From assembly GCF_014836335.1 (NCBI RefSeq), contig NZ_JACSRA010000015.1:30528-94527 (forward strand): DNA of 64,000 bases. Direction: 5' to 3'. Under the pieces are notes generated by a model. The model made no database searches. It was not told where the DNA came from and saw only the letters and a program-made list of their open reading frames with translations. Positions 35,683 through 44,511 of the stretch are shown here, in pieces. The translations under genes were made by a program, and so were the position numbers. The first letter of the stretch is position 1; each line of letters opens with the position of its first letter. The DNA comes from Clostridium cibarium. Its GTDB lineage: Bacteria > Bacillota > Clostridia > Clostridiales > Clostridiaceae.

Positions 35683-36696
35683 CTATCCTCTCTTTATATA
35701 TTTACAAGACGCTCTCTTAACAAGCTCTGTATTAAGAACAATATGTTCATGTTCTAATTTTCCATTAAGTAGTTCAAGTAAGAGATTCGTACTTTTTTCA
35801 GCCATCAATACTTTAGGTTGTTTCATGGTAGTTATTCCTGGATTATAAAATTTACTTATATCAAGTCCATCAAATCCTACCAGTGATATATCTTCTCCTA
35901 TCTTTAATCCAGAATCAACTATAGCCTTTGCTATCCCAATGGCCATAATATCTGAAATAGAAAATACAGCTGTTATATCCTTATTATTTTTAATAAATTC
36001 CATCATTACCTTATATGCTTCTTCAGATTTATAATCTCCTACAAGCATATTATCTGCATTAAATGGAATGCCAGACTCCTCTAATGCCTTTTTATAGCCT
36101 TTAAGTCTATTCCAACTTATTCCAATATCATTTTCTTCACCTATCATAACAGCAATATTCTTATGTCCAAGTTCTATTAAGTATTTTGTAGCCTTATATG
36201 CAGACTCTATATTATCAATTCCTACAGAAGAATAGCCACTTTCGCCTAATTTAAAATTTGCTGATGTAAGTACAACTGGGACTTCTAGAGAATTTACACT
36301 ATCTTTACTCACAGACTCAAAATTTACTCCAAGGCAAATAACCCCTTGTAATCTCTTTTCTTTAATAAATGATTGTAATGTTTCAAAATCATCACCAAAA
36401 GTAAAATCATTTTGTTGAAGCACCATTGTATATCTTGATTTTGAAATATTTTTCCCTATTACATTTACCATTTCTGAAAAGAATGGATTAAATACACCTT
36501 TTACTAAAACCCCTATATTATTTGTATTATTTTGTTTAAGTATCCTTGCACTATTATTAGGAATATAATTACTTTCTTTAATTACTTCTAGCACCTTTTT
36601 TCTAGTACTCTCCTTAACATCCGTATGATTATTAAGTACTCTGGATACTGTACTTACACCTACACCTGACAATCTAGCTATATCTTTTATATTCAT
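35683..36696 (-). CDS. LacI family transcriptional regulator (MalR-like)
   Basis: This 337-residue regulator has an N-terminal LacI helix-turn-helix (MNIKDIARLSGVGVSTVSRVLNNH, given by position 1-24, with hinge NNSARILKQ) and a periplasmic-binding-like sugar domain (VGIDNIESAYKATKYLIELGHK and VFSISDIMAIGIAKA). It stands between the transport genes and GH31-malQ-glgP, so a maltodextrin-responsive repressor or activator is the likely role. A perfect 14-bp palindrome (CGGTAACGTTACCG) lies 40 nt upstream, suggesting autoregulation. AAGGAG lies 7 nt before the ATG. Confidence 0.92.
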   Translation of the reverse strand: MNIKDIARLSGVGVSTVSRVLNNHTDVKESTRKKVLEVIKESNYIPNNSARILKQNNTNNIGVLVKGVFNPFFSEMVNVIGKNISKSRYTMVLQQNDFTFGDDFETLQSFIKEKRLQGVICLGVNFESVSKDSVNSLEVPVVLTSANFKLGESGYSSVGIDNIESAYKATKYLIELGHKNIAVMIGEENDIGISWNRLKGYKKALEESGIPFNADNMLVGDYKSEEAYKVMMEFIKNNKDITAVFSISDIMAIGIAKAIVDSGLKIGEDISLVGFDGLDISKFYNPGITTMKQPKVLMAEKSTNLLLELLNGKLEHEHIVLNTELVKRASCKYIKRG

Positions 36697-36723
36697 TGAA
36701 ATTCTCCTTACCTTCCCTATTTT

Positions 36724-36749
36724 CGGGACTTATCCCGGTAACGTTACCG
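36724..36749. promoter_or_regulatory. LacI-type operator upstream of the malR-like gene
   Basis: CGGTAACGTTACCG (36736-36749) is a perfect palindrome with the central CG typical of LacI-family sites. It abuts a smaller repeat, CGGGA-4-TCCCG (36724-36737). Confidence 0.7.
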
Positions 36750-36762
36750 TATCTTGTGATAT

Positions 36763-36793
36763 AGAAATTCCTATTTTTATAATAGGAATCTCT
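36763..36793 (-). other. Stem-loop between malG and the lacI-type gene
   Basis: ATTCCTATT and AATAGGAAT form a 9-bp stem with a 5-nt loop after malG. There is no T-run, so it is a weak terminator or a transcript end-stabiliser. Confidence 0.45.
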
Positions 36794-36853
36794 ATATTCA
36801 TTCAATTTACTTATAAGTTACTTGAGGAATCTTATATATTTTAATGTTTATTT

Positions 36854-37738
36854 TTAACCTTTTACTGCACCAGCTGTTAATCCCTTTGCAATAAACTTTT
36901 GAAGCGACAAGAATAAAATTACTACAGGTGTTGAAGCCATAATAGCTGCAGCTGAATATTGAGTCCAGTTAGCTGAGAACTTATCTCTTATAAACTGTTG
37001 CATTCCTACTGCAATAGTTTGAGTTGCCTTATCCTTTAATAATGCAGAACTTATCATAAATTCACTATATGCTGAAATAAATGCAAATAGGAAAATTACT
37101 AGTGCCATATTCTTTATTAAAGGTAAAATAATTTTTATAAACACTTGAAATGTTGTGGCTCCATCCACATAGGCTGCTTCTATAAGCTCTGTTGGTATAC
37201 CATCCATATACCCTTTCATTAACCAAATATTGTACGCTATTCCTGTACATAATAATATAGTTATTACAAAAAGATTATCCATACCATTATGATTATACGC
37301 AATTCTTAGTATTGCTGGCAATGCCATTGCTGTTGGAAACATTTGAAGTATTAATAAAGCCATTAATCCTTTACTCCTAAATGCAAACCTTAATTTTGAA
37401 AATGCAAAGGCTGCTGGTACTACTAATGCTAATTGTATAAACGCTGCTGCAATACATGTTATCATTGAATTTAAAAGCCATTTTAAAAATTGAGTATCTT
37501 TAATAACTTTTGTATAGTTTTCAAGTGTCCAACTCTTTGGAAGTAGCGTAGTTTGAGTAAATGAACTTCCTTTGCTAAGAGATGCAAAAACTACAGCCAA
37601 TATTGGAAATAATACTATTATAAGTGTTAACCATAACACTATTCTTGATACCCAAGCTGATTTTTTATCTGACTTAGTCATTTTCTTTTTATATTTCATG
37701 GAAACATTGGTGTTTTCAATACTAATTTGCGCTTGCAT
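36854..37738 (-). CDS. malG: Maltodextrin ABC transporter permease, MalG type
   Basis: This 294-residue permease has six hydrophobic segments. The ATPase-docking EAA loop EAAYVDGATTFQVFIKIILP (about residue 190) precedes a C-terminal region ending in GLTAGAVKG, the MalG hallmark. It forms the membrane channel with MalF. AAGGAGG overlaps the end of malF, and the ATG directly follows the malF stop codon region, so the two are coupled. It lies last in the malEFG transcript. Confidence 0.94.
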   Translation of the reverse strand: MQAQISIENTNVSMKYKKKMTKSDKKSAWVSRIVLWLTLIIVLFPILAVVFASLSKGSSFTQTTLLPKSWTLENYTKVIKDTQFLKWLLNSMITCIAAAFIQLALVVPAAFAFSKLRFAFRSKGLMALLILQMFPTAMALPAILRIAYNHNGMDNLFVITILLCTGIAYNIWLMKGYMDGIPTELIEAAYVDGATTFQVFIKIILPLIKNMALVIFLFAFISAYSEFMISSALLKDKATQTIAVGMQQFIRDKFSANWTQYSAAAIMASTPVVILFLSLQKFIAKGLTAGAVKG

Positions 37739-38668
37739 CTAATCTACCTCCTTAAATTGTCCTGATACTCTCATCTGGAAGTAAGATAAGACAGCAAGTA
37801 TTACAAATATTATAATACTTATTGTTGAAGCAATATCAATTCTTCCAAACTGTGTTGATAACTTGTAATTTACAGATGCTAATATATCTGTATATCCGGC
37901 AAATTGTGTAGACAGTCTAGCTGGCCCACCTTCTGTAATTAAGAATGCTGAATTAAAGTTATTAAAATTAAATGCAAAGCTTGTTATTAAAAGTGGGTAT
38001 GCAGTCCTAGTTAGTGAAGGTAAAGTTATCCTGGTAAACTTAATCCAAGTACTAGCCCCATCAACATCTGCTGCTTCATAATACGAATCTGGTATAGCTG
38101 AAAGTCCTCCTATGCAAACATTCATCATATAAGGAAATCCAAGCCAAATATTAGCTATTATTATAGCTGCCTTTGCCCAAAATGGATCTGTGAGCCACGG
38201 AATTGGGTTAGATATAATATGCATATTAATTAAAATATTATTAATTGCACCATAAGTACCGTTAAACAAACCTTGCCATGAAAGAACTGCAACCGTAACT
38301 GGCAATGCCCATGGAAGAATTAATATAGCTTTATATATTCCTTTCTCCTTTATGTTAGGGTTATTTAACAACATTGCAAGAATTAATCCCACTAAAAAAC
38401 ATCCTAAAGTAGATATTACCGCAAACAATAGTGTCCATCCAAACACTGGAAAAAACACATCTTTAAACGGTCCATTAAATACTTCTTTGAAATTTGCTAA
38501 TCCAACAAAAGAGCTTTCCCCATCCTTTGTATATACAGTCTTATTAGTGAATGAAATCCAAACCGTATATAATATAGGAAGAACTGTAAATACTACGATA
38601 TATATAAGCCCTGCTACTAAGTATGGAGCAGCCTTAATACTTTGTTTTGCTTTTCCTTTAGCAATCAT
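37739..38668 (-). CDS. malF: Maltodextrin ABC transporter permease, MalF type
   Basis: This 309-residue permease has six membrane segments and the EAA loop EAADVDGASTWIKFTRITLP (about residue 210). It lacks the large periplasmic insertion of enterobacterial MalF, as is normal in Firmicutes. It partners MalG; the ATPase is probably the MsmK-type protein encoded at 41115-42224. GAGGAG lies 7 nt before the ATG. A stem-loop separates it from malE. Confidence 0.94.
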   Translation of the reverse strand: MIAKGKAKQSIKAAPYLVAGLIYIVVFTVLPILYTVWISFTNKTVYTKDGESSFVGLANFKEVFNGPFKDVFFPVFGWTLLFAVISTLGCFLVGLILAMLLNNPNIKEKGIYKAILILPWALPVTVAVLSWQGLFNGTYGAINNILINMHIISNPIPWLTDPFWAKAAIIIANIWLGFPYMMNVCIGGLSAIPDSYYEAADVDGASTWIKFTRITLPSLTRTAYPLLITSFAFNFNNFNSAFLITEGGPARLSTQFAGYTDILASVNYKLSTQFGRIDIASTISIIIFVILAVLSYFQMRVSGQFKEVD

Positions 38669-38704
38669 AACAATTCTCCTCTCAAAATACTAACTTATAA
38701 GTAC

Positions 38705-38723
38705 GGAGGGAGTTAATCCCTCC
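38705..38723 (-). other. Intercistronic stem-loop between malE and malF
   Basis: GGAGGGA and TCCCTCC form a perfect 7-bp stem with a 5-nt loop, immediately after malE. No T-run follows. It probably supports higher MalE than MalF/G expression. Confidence 0.6.
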
Positions 38724-38729
38724 TATTTT

Positions 38730-39932
38730 CTATTTCATTTGTTTAATTCCTTCTACAACTTGGTCATAGATATTTTTAGCTGTAGTTTGAGCATCTAAGT
38801 CTCCAGCTATCATTGATTTTATGTTATTCTTAGCTGGATCCCAAATTGCTTGTACTTCTGGAATATTAGGCATTGGAATAGCATTCTTAGCAGATTCTGC
38901 AAAAACACTTATATTAGTATTATTTTTAAATACATCTGAATCTTGTCCACTCTTTGTTACAGGAATTCTATTACCCTTATCTACTAATATTTCAGTATTA
39001 TTTTCATTTAAATATTTTATTAAATCCCAAGCTTTTTCTTGCTTAGTTGAGTTCTTATTTACAAAAGCAGTTTGAACTCCTAAAAATGGTGTTACTGTCT
39101 TTCCTTTTAATGTAGGAATTGCACAAACACCTAGGTCAATACCCGCATCCTTTACTTCTTTTACATTCCAAGGACCCGAAATATAGAAAGCTGTTTTACC
39201 TTGTTTAAATTCATCCTTAGCTATATCGTCATTTATGTCTGCAGTCATTAGTTTTTCTTTAGTTACTAAATCCCTGATGAACTGATATCCTGCTACTGTT
39301 CCAGGAGTATTTAATCCGATATCTTTAGTATCTAATGTACCGTTATTATTTTTGAATATATATCCTCCATCGGAAGTTATCAATCCATATGTTAAATAGA
39401 AATCAGTAACATTAAATTTAAAGCCCTTTTCTTTTCCTATACTTACAACTTCCTCCATTGTCTTTGGAGCCTCTTTAACTAACTTCTTATTATAAAATAA
39501 CCCTATAGCTTCTTGAGCAATTGGTATTCCATATTTCTTACCATTTATAGTTACTGCATCAATAACATTTTTTGCAGTATAATCACTTTCATTTATCATT
39601 CCACTTGGAACTTCTTCTAAAAGATCAGCTTTTTGGAATGCGCCTAAATTGTCATGAGGTGATCCATAATAGACATCAGGTCCAGATGGACTATTAGCTG
39701 CTTCTTTATAATCTTGCATCTTACCTGAATCCTCAACGACCTTAACCTCAAAATTATTTTTTTCTCCCCAATCACTAGCTAATTTTTGAATTTCATCATT
39801 TTCTCCTGGTTTTAGGTGGGACCAAACTGTTAATTTTTCTTTACCACTGCTCTTGCTTCCACCACATCCTGCTAGCCCAATAGTCATCATAGTAGCCATA
39901 ATAATCGCAACAATTTTTGTACGTTTACTCAT
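38730..39932 (-). CDS. malE: Maltodextrin-binding lipoprotein
   Basis: This 400-residue family 1 solute-binding protein has a lipobox (TIGLAGCGG, Cys at about residue 23). The mature domain has the MalE-like segments LTVWSHLKPGEND, SPSGPDVYYGSPHDNLGAFQKADLLE and QGKTAFYISGPWN. It sits on the outer membrane face and delivers maltodextrins to MalFG. It is first in the transport operon, with AAGGAGG 8 nt before the ATG. A promoter about 200 nt upstream carries two cre-like sites. Confidence 0.95.
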   Translation of the reverse strand: MSKRTKIVAIIMATMMTIGLAGCGGSKSSGKEKLTVWSHLKPGENDEIQKLASDWGEKNNFEVKVVEDSGKMQDYKEAANSPSGPDVYYGSPHDNLGAFQKADLLEEVPSGMINESDYTAKNVIDAVTINGKKYGIPIAQEAIGLFYNKKLVKEAPKTMEEVVSIGKEKGFKFNVTDFYLTYGLITSDGGYIFKNNNGTLDTKDIGLNTPGTVAGYQFIRDLVTKEKLMTADINDDIAKDEFKQGKTAFYISGPWNVKEVKDAGIDLGVCAIPTLKGKTVTPFLGVQTAFVNKNSTKQEKAWDLIKYLNENNTEILVDKGNRIPVTKSGQDSDVFKNNTNISVFAESAKNAIPMPNIPEVQAIWDPAKNNIKSMIAGDLDAQTTAKNIYDQVVEGIKQMK

Positions 39933-39999
39933 TATTAATTTCCTCCTTGATAATTTTATTAAATTAAAACCCTTTTAAGGTATTTAAACCAATTAATTT

Positions 40000-40014
40000 C
40001 GGAACCGTTTCCAA
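40000..40014 (-). promoter_or_regulatory. cre-like / LacI-type site 1 in the malE leader
   Basis: Minus strand TTGGAAACGGTTCCG fits the CcpA consensus WTGNAANCGNWNNCW at every position but the last. It lies about 70 nt before the malE start codon and could block elongation. Confidence 0.65.
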
Positions 40015-40083
40015 TTTTGAAAATGAATGTTTAGGATGTCTTCTTCTCATGCAATAACTTGTACATTTCTTTAAGAACATCCT

Positions 40084-40098
40084 TGGTACCGTTTCCAG
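40084..40098 (-). promoter_or_regulatory. cre-like / LacI-type site 2 at the malE promoter
   Basis: Minus strand CTGGAAACGGTACCA fits the CcpA consensus except at its first position. It starts 5 nt past the -10 element, over the likely transcription start. Confidence 0.65.
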
Positions 40099-40102
40099 TT
40101 AT

Positions 40103-40132
40103 ATTGTACACCTTTTCATTTATACTTTTCAA
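40103..40132 (-). promoter_or_regulatory. Putative malEFG promoter
   Basis: Minus strand TTGAAA (40127-40132), 18-nt spacer, TACAAT (40103-40108), directly upstream of cre-like site 2. It begins just after the stop codon of the PucR-like gene. Confidence 0.6.
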
Positions 40133-40140
40133 GTATTTTT

Positions 40141-41091
40141 TTACATTTTTTCGATTTTTTGTTCTTTCCATAAAAATAGCAATATTTTAAACACTGTTGC
40201 CATATTGAAATCTTTTATATCAAAACCCGTATATTTATGAACTTTCTCTATTCTATAAATTAATGTATTCCTATGAATGTATAAAAGTTTAGCACTTTCA
40301 CTTATATTAAGACCACAATTAAAAAACACATCAATAGTTCTTATCATCTCTTCATCTAATTTACTAAGTCCACTATCAAATTGATCTACTAACATACTTT
40401 TTTTCTCTTTATTTATGCTATCGACTATATCCTCAAAAACAAGGGAAGTCTCTCCAAGTATTTCTTTTTTCACATTGAACTTACTAGCTAATGATATTTT
40501 TTTAATACACCCATCTACTGCTCTACTTAAATTTTCATAATTATTTACATTACAGTAACTTATTATGCAGTTTTCTCTAAAATTGTATTCTATAGTCTCT
40601 TTAATACTAGATGCATGCTCATATTCATCCTCTAACTTTCCTAAGATCAGTATATTCTCCTTATAAACAACAATTGCTATGTTTTCTTCTTTATATCCAT
40701 CCTGTATTAATGATATGCTTTCATCTATATTATTATTAACACTTATCATAATTAATGTAAATTTATCTATTAAAAATGGATATGCTTCTTCCACTTCCTT
40801 CTTTGATATTCCCTTATTTTCTATAATATTTTCAATGACATTACTTTTTTTCTTATTCTCTCTTTTTATAGCATTAATTATACAGTTCTCCAAAAGAGGC
40901 AATGCCTTTTCATCTTCTCTACATATTCTTAAAATTAGATTTTCTTCATATACTTTAAACTTTTTTTCTATATAAGCTGTTTTGATATAAAAGTTTGGTG
41001 ATGTATAAATGTCACCTTTTTCATTTTTTAATTTATAAGAAATCTGTGCAATATCGCTAATCTCTTGCAAAAGTTTATTTATATTCTTCAT
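40141..41091 (-). CDS. PucR/CdaR-type transcriptional regulator
   Basis: This 316-residue protein ends with the PucR-type helix-turn-helix (NISESAKLLYIHRNTLIYRIEKV, positions about 262-284, followed by the usual FKILLFLW helix). The N-terminal 230 residues form a likely sensory region without a motif I recognise. Such regulators are usually activators. It follows the MsmK-type ATPase gene by 23 nt and precedes malE, so it probably governs maltodextrin or general sugar uptake. A PucR-type factor in this role is less usual than LacI or MalT types. GAGGTG lies 5 nt before the ATG. Confidence 0.82.
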   Translation of the reverse strand: MKNINKLLQEISDIAQISYKLKNEKGDIYTSPNFYIKTAYIEKKFKVYEENLILRICREDEKALPLLENCIINAIKRENKKKSNVIENIIENKGISKKEVEEAYPFLIDKFTLIMISVNNNIDESISLIQDGYKEENIAIVVYKENILILGKLEDEYEHASSIKETIEYNFRENCIISYCNVNNYENLSRAVDGCIKKISLASKFNVKKEILGETSLVFEDIVDSINKEKKSMLVDQFDSGLSKLDEEMIRTIDVFFNCGLNISESAKLLYIHRNTLIYRIEKVHKYTGFDIKDFNMATVFKILLFLWKEQKIEKM

Positions 41092-41114
41092 TTATACACC
41101 TCAAACCCCGTATT

Positions 41115-42224
41115 TTATATTATTCTCAATTCTGTTTCCTTATCAAACACATGAATCTTTTCTGTATTCATATGTAATCTAGCTTTTTCCCCTACTTTCA
41201 GTTCTGTTGTTCCTTCCACCCTAATAGTTAAACTACTTCTTCCATCTCTAGTATAAATATAACTCTCTGCCCCCATTAATTCAATCACTTCTACATTGAC
41301 TTCTATTACTTCTTCTGGATTCTCTTTTATCATATCTATATCATCAGTTAGTGCTTCTGGTCTTATTCCAAAAACTACTTTTTTGCCATCTACCTTACTG
41401 TCATTTAATATTTTAGCAGTCTTCTCTGGTAAAAGTATTTTCTGTTCTTCAAAAATAGCATATGCATTATTTTCTTCAAATACCACTTCCCCATTTAAAA
41501 AATTCATTTGAGGACTACCAATAAAACTTGCTACAAACATATTAGATGGATAATTATATATATTCTGAGGTGTATCTACTTGTTGAATTACACCATCTTT
41601 CATAACTACGATTCTTGATCCCATAGTCATTGCTTCTGTTTGGTCATGAGTTACGTAAATAAACGTTGTCTCCAAACTATTATGAAGTTTTGCAATCTCT
41701 GTCCTCATTTGAACTCTTAACTTCGCATCTAAGTTAGATAATGGCTCGTCCATTAAAAACACTTTTGGATTTCTGACTATAGCTCTTCCTAAAGCAACTC
41801 TTTGTCTTTGACCTCCAGATAAAGCCTTAGGCTTTCTGCTTAATAGATTCTCAATATCTAATATCCTCGCTGCTTCTTTTACTTTTTCATCAATTTCTGT
41901 CTTTGGTACTTTTTTTATCTTAAGCCCAAATGCCATATTGTCATATACAGACATGTGAGGATATAAAGCATAATTTTGGAACACCATAGATATATCTCTT
42001 TCTTTAGGTTCAATATCATTTACTAATTTATCTCCAATATATAATTCTCCTTTTGATATAGACTCTAGACCTGCTATCATCCTTAATGTAGTAGATTTAC
42101 CACATCCGGAAGGCCCAACAAAAACTATGAACTCTTTATCTTTAATTTCAAGGTTAAAATCCTTTACTGCTGTTACATCCCCAGGATATATTTTGTATAT
42201 ATTTTTCAAAGAAAGATTTGCCAT
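41115..42224 (-). CDS. Sugar ABC transporter ATPase, MsmK/UgpC/MalK type
   Basis: This 369-residue ATPase has Walker A GPSGCGKST (about residue 37), signature LSGGQRQR, Walker B VFLMDEPLSNLDAKLR, the H-loop YVTHDQTEAMT, and a C-terminal regulatory OB domain (VFGIRPEAL and the final VFDKETEL). It probably energises MalFG and perhaps other sugar importers, since such ATPases are often shared in Firmicutes. It heads a two-gene unit with the PucR-like regulator. AAGGGGG lies 7 nt before the ATG, and a cre-like sequence (42266-42280) lies upstream. Confidence 0.94.
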   Translation of the reverse strand: MANLSLKNIYKIYPGDVTAVKDFNLEIKDKEFIVFVGPSGCGKSTTLRMIAGLESISKGELYIGDKLVNDIEPKERDISMVFQNYALYPHMSVYDNMAFGLKIKKVPKTEIDEKVKEAARILDIENLLSRKPKALSGGQRQRVALGRAIVRNPKVFLMDEPLSNLDAKLRVQMRTEIAKLHNSLETTFIYVTHDQTEAMTMGSRIVVMKDGVIQQVDTPQNIYNYPSNMFVASFIGSPQMNFLNGEVVFEENNAYAIFEEQKILLPEKTAKILNDSKVDGKKVVFGIRPEALTDDIDMIKENPEEVIEVNVEVIELMGAESYIYTRDGRSSLTIRVEGTTELKVGEKARLHMNTEKIHVFDKETELRII

Positions 42225-42265
42225 AATTTTACCCCCTTAACTTTTATTGCTTATAGTATAACTCA

Positions 42266-42280
42266 AAATAACGTTTACAT
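42266..42280 (-). promoter_or_regulatory. cre-like site upstream of the MsmK-type ATPase gene
   Basis: Minus strand ATGTAAACGTTATTT matches the CcpA consensus except for T in place of the late conserved C. It lies about 45 nt before the start codon. Confidence 0.5.
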
Positions 42281-42296
42281 CTATTGACAATACATA

Positions 42297-42336
42297 CAAA
42301 CTCTCTAAAAGTTTTTTGTAAAAACTTCTAAAGAGT
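42297..42336 (-). terminator. Probable intrinsic terminator after malQ copy 2
   Basis: A 17-nt stem (ACTCTTTAGAAGTTTTT against AAAAACTTTTAGAGAGT, about 15 pairs, short loop) lies just past malQ copy 2. The following T-run is interrupted. Confidence 0.65.
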
Positions 42337-42354
42337 CTGTATCGAAATTATATT

Positions 42355-43851
42355 TTATTCGTTTATTCGTTCATATCTATAATTAAACCTAGCAATTTTA
42401 TTAACTAGTTCCTCATCGAAACTTTCATCCTTCATTCTCCAGCTCCAATTCCCCCCTAAACTTGATGGCAAATTCATTCTTCCTTCATTCCCTATATTTA
42501 AAAAGTCTTGCATCTGAGCTATAGCTATATCTGCTACACTAGACCATATTCCTCTAATAAGCCCCCAATTATAGCCTTCTTCTGCATTTAGTCCTAAATA
42601 TTCTTCTGCATTTTTCACTTCGTACCTAGACCCTGTTTTCTCATACCATCCTAAGCAGGTATCATTATCATGGGTTCCTGTATATGCAACACATTTATTA
42701 ATATACCTATGGGGTAAATAATTATTATCACTTGCTCCACCAAATGCAAATTGTAGTATCCTCATTCCTGGGAATCCTGTTTCTTTAATAAACTTAATGG
42801 TATCTTTCTCAAGATATCCTAAGTCTTCAGCTATCACCTCAATATCTCCTAGCTTTTTTCTTATAACATTAAATAAATCTTTTCCAGGCCCTTTCTTCCA
42901 CGATCCATCTTTTGCTGTTTTTTCCCCATAAGAAACTTGCCAATAGGATTTAAATCCTCTAAAATGATCTATTCTCAATATGTCATAAAGTCTTAAGCTT
43001 TGTTTTATCCTAGAAATCCACCATTCATATTCTGTACTCTTCATATATTCCCAATTATAAGTTAAATTTCCCCACAACTGTCCAGTTGGAGAAAAATCAT
43101 CTGGTGGACATCCTGCAACAAATTTAGGTTTAAATGTTTTACTGTCTAACATGAAGTTTTCTGGAACACTCCATGTATCAACACTATCCTCTGCTACATA
43201 TATAGGTATATCTCCAATGATTTTTATTCCTAGTGAATTGGCATATTTTTTTAAGTTCTCCCATTGATTAAAAAATAAATATTGTATAAATGACCAATAT
43301 TCTATTTCATCTTTTAATTCATTTTTATATTTATCTAATGCTTCTGTTTTTCTCTCTTTAATATCCTTATCCCAATTGTACCAGCTGCTATAATTAAACT
43401 TTTGCTTTAATGCCATATATGTTGAATAATCATCTAACCATAATTTGTTATCCTCTTTAAATTTCTCTACTTTCTCTTGAAGAGTATTCATTTTTTTATA
43501 ATTTTCATATGCAACTTTTAATACTTTGTATTTTGAAGTATATACTAATCCATAATTAATCCTCTCTTTATTATCATAATAATTTTCTGATTTGTAGTCT
43601 TCTTCTCTTAATAATCCGCTGTCCCTCAATTTATCAAAGTCAATAAAATATGGGTTGCCAGCAAATGCCGTGAAACATTGATAGGGGGAATCTCCATATC
43701 CAGTGTGCCCTAAAGGTAGTATCTGCCAGTACCTAAATCCAGCTTTTTTTATAGAATCTACAAATTTATAAGCTTCCTTTCCAAATGTGCCTATTCCAAA
43801 TTCTCCCGGAAGTGAAGCTATATGCATTAAAACCCCAGCACCTCTTATCAT
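42355..43851 (-). CDS. malQ: 4-alpha-glucanotransferase (copy 2)
   Basis: This 498-residue GH77 amylomaltase is strongly similar to copy 1 over its whole length: YGDSPYQCFTAFAGNPYFID, GDIPIYVAEDSVDTW, RIDHFRGFKS, VIAEDLGYL and TGTHDNDTCLGW. It differs mainly in charged surface stretches and the C-terminus. It stands alone between terminators. AGGAGG lies 8 nt before the ATG. The paralogue may differ in induction, for example one serving imported maltodextrins and one stored glucan; that is inference. Confidence 0.95.
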   Translation of the reverse strand: MIRGAGVLMHIASLPGEFGIGTFGKEAYKFVDSIKKAGFRYWQILPLGHTGYGDSPYQCFTAFAGNPYFIDFDKLRDSGLLREEDYKSENYYDNKERINYGLVYTSKYKVLKVAYENYKKMNTLQEKVEKFKEDNKLWLDDYSTYMALKQKFNYSSWYNWDKDIKERKTEALDKYKNELKDEIEYWSFIQYLFFNQWENLKKYANSLGIKIIGDIPIYVAEDSVDTWSVPENFMLDSKTFKPKFVAGCPPDDFSPTGQLWGNLTYNWEYMKSTEYEWWISRIKQSLRLYDILRIDHFRGFKSYWQVSYGEKTAKDGSWKKGPGKDLFNVIRKKLGDIEVIAEDLGYLEKDTIKFIKETGFPGMRILQFAFGGASDNNYLPHRYINKCVAYTGTHDNDTCLGWYEKTGSRYEVKNAEEYLGLNAEEGYNWGLIRGIWSSVADIAIAQMQDFLNIGNEGRMNLPSSLGGNWSWRMKDESFDEELVNKIARFNYRYERINE

Positions 43852-43908
43852 ACATTTTACCTCCTATTTCTATAATTTTATTAATTTACTTTTCTTGTTC
43901 ATATCCAT

Positions 43909-43946
43909 AAAAAAAAGCCCATATCCTAAATAGATATATTGGCTTT
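43909..43946 (-). terminator. Intrinsic terminator after the rib operon
   Basis: AAAGCCaATAT and ATATGGGCTTT (minus strand) enclose an 11-nt loop and are followed by a T-run of eight. It lies about 85 nt past ribH. Confidence 0.8.
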
Positions 43947-44028
43947 TCTTCATCTTTTATCCTATAGTTTTTCTATCCCTTTAAACTATAATCTATTTTA
44001 TTATTCACTTATAAAATTTATTACTACT

Positions 44029-44493
44029 TTAATTTATTCCTTTTAATAAATTTGACATTTCTATAGCTGTTACTGCTGCATCATAGCCTTTATTACCAGC
44101 TTTTGTTCCTGCCCTTTCAATAGCTTGCTCAATAGAATCAGTTGTCAATATTCCAAAAATAACAGGCTTCTCTTCTGATAATGATACTGATGCTATTCCT
44201 TTAGATGCTTCTGCACATACATAATCAAAGTGTGGTGTTGATCCTTTTATAACTGCACCTAAGCAAATTATTGCATCATATTTGTTTGTTTTTACTAACT
44301 TTTTTGCCACTAATGGAATTTCAAACGCACCTGGAACCCAAGCAACTTCTATATCTTCTTCCCTCACTCCATGTCTCTTTAATCCATCTAAAGCTCCGCC
44401 TAATAACTTTGATACTATAAACTCATTAAATCTTCCTACTACTATACCAAACTTTAATCCTTCTGCTACTAAATTTCCTTCAAATGTTTTCAT
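44029..44493 (-). CDS. ribH: 6,7-dimethyl-8-ribityllumazine synthase
   Basis: This 154-residue protein has normal length and motifs: [12 protein letters not shown] at the N-terminus, [14 protein letters not shown], the phosphate site [15 protein letters not shown] with the catalytic His, and NKGYDAA. It condenses the pyrimidine intermediate with 3,4-dihydroxybutanone phosphate to make lumazine. It is the last gene of the riboflavin operon, 18 nt after ribBA, with AAGGGGAG before the ATG. Confidence 0.97.
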   Translation of the reverse strand: MKTFEGNLVAEGLKFGIVVGRFNEFIVSKLLGGALDGLKRHGVREEDIEVAWVPGAFEIPLVAKKLVKTNKYDAIICLGAVIKGSTPHFDYVCAEASKGIASVSLSEEKPVIFGILTTDSIEQAIERAGTKAGNKGYDAAVTAIEMSNLLKGIN

Positions 44494-44511
44494 TTCTATC
44501 TCCCCTTACTT

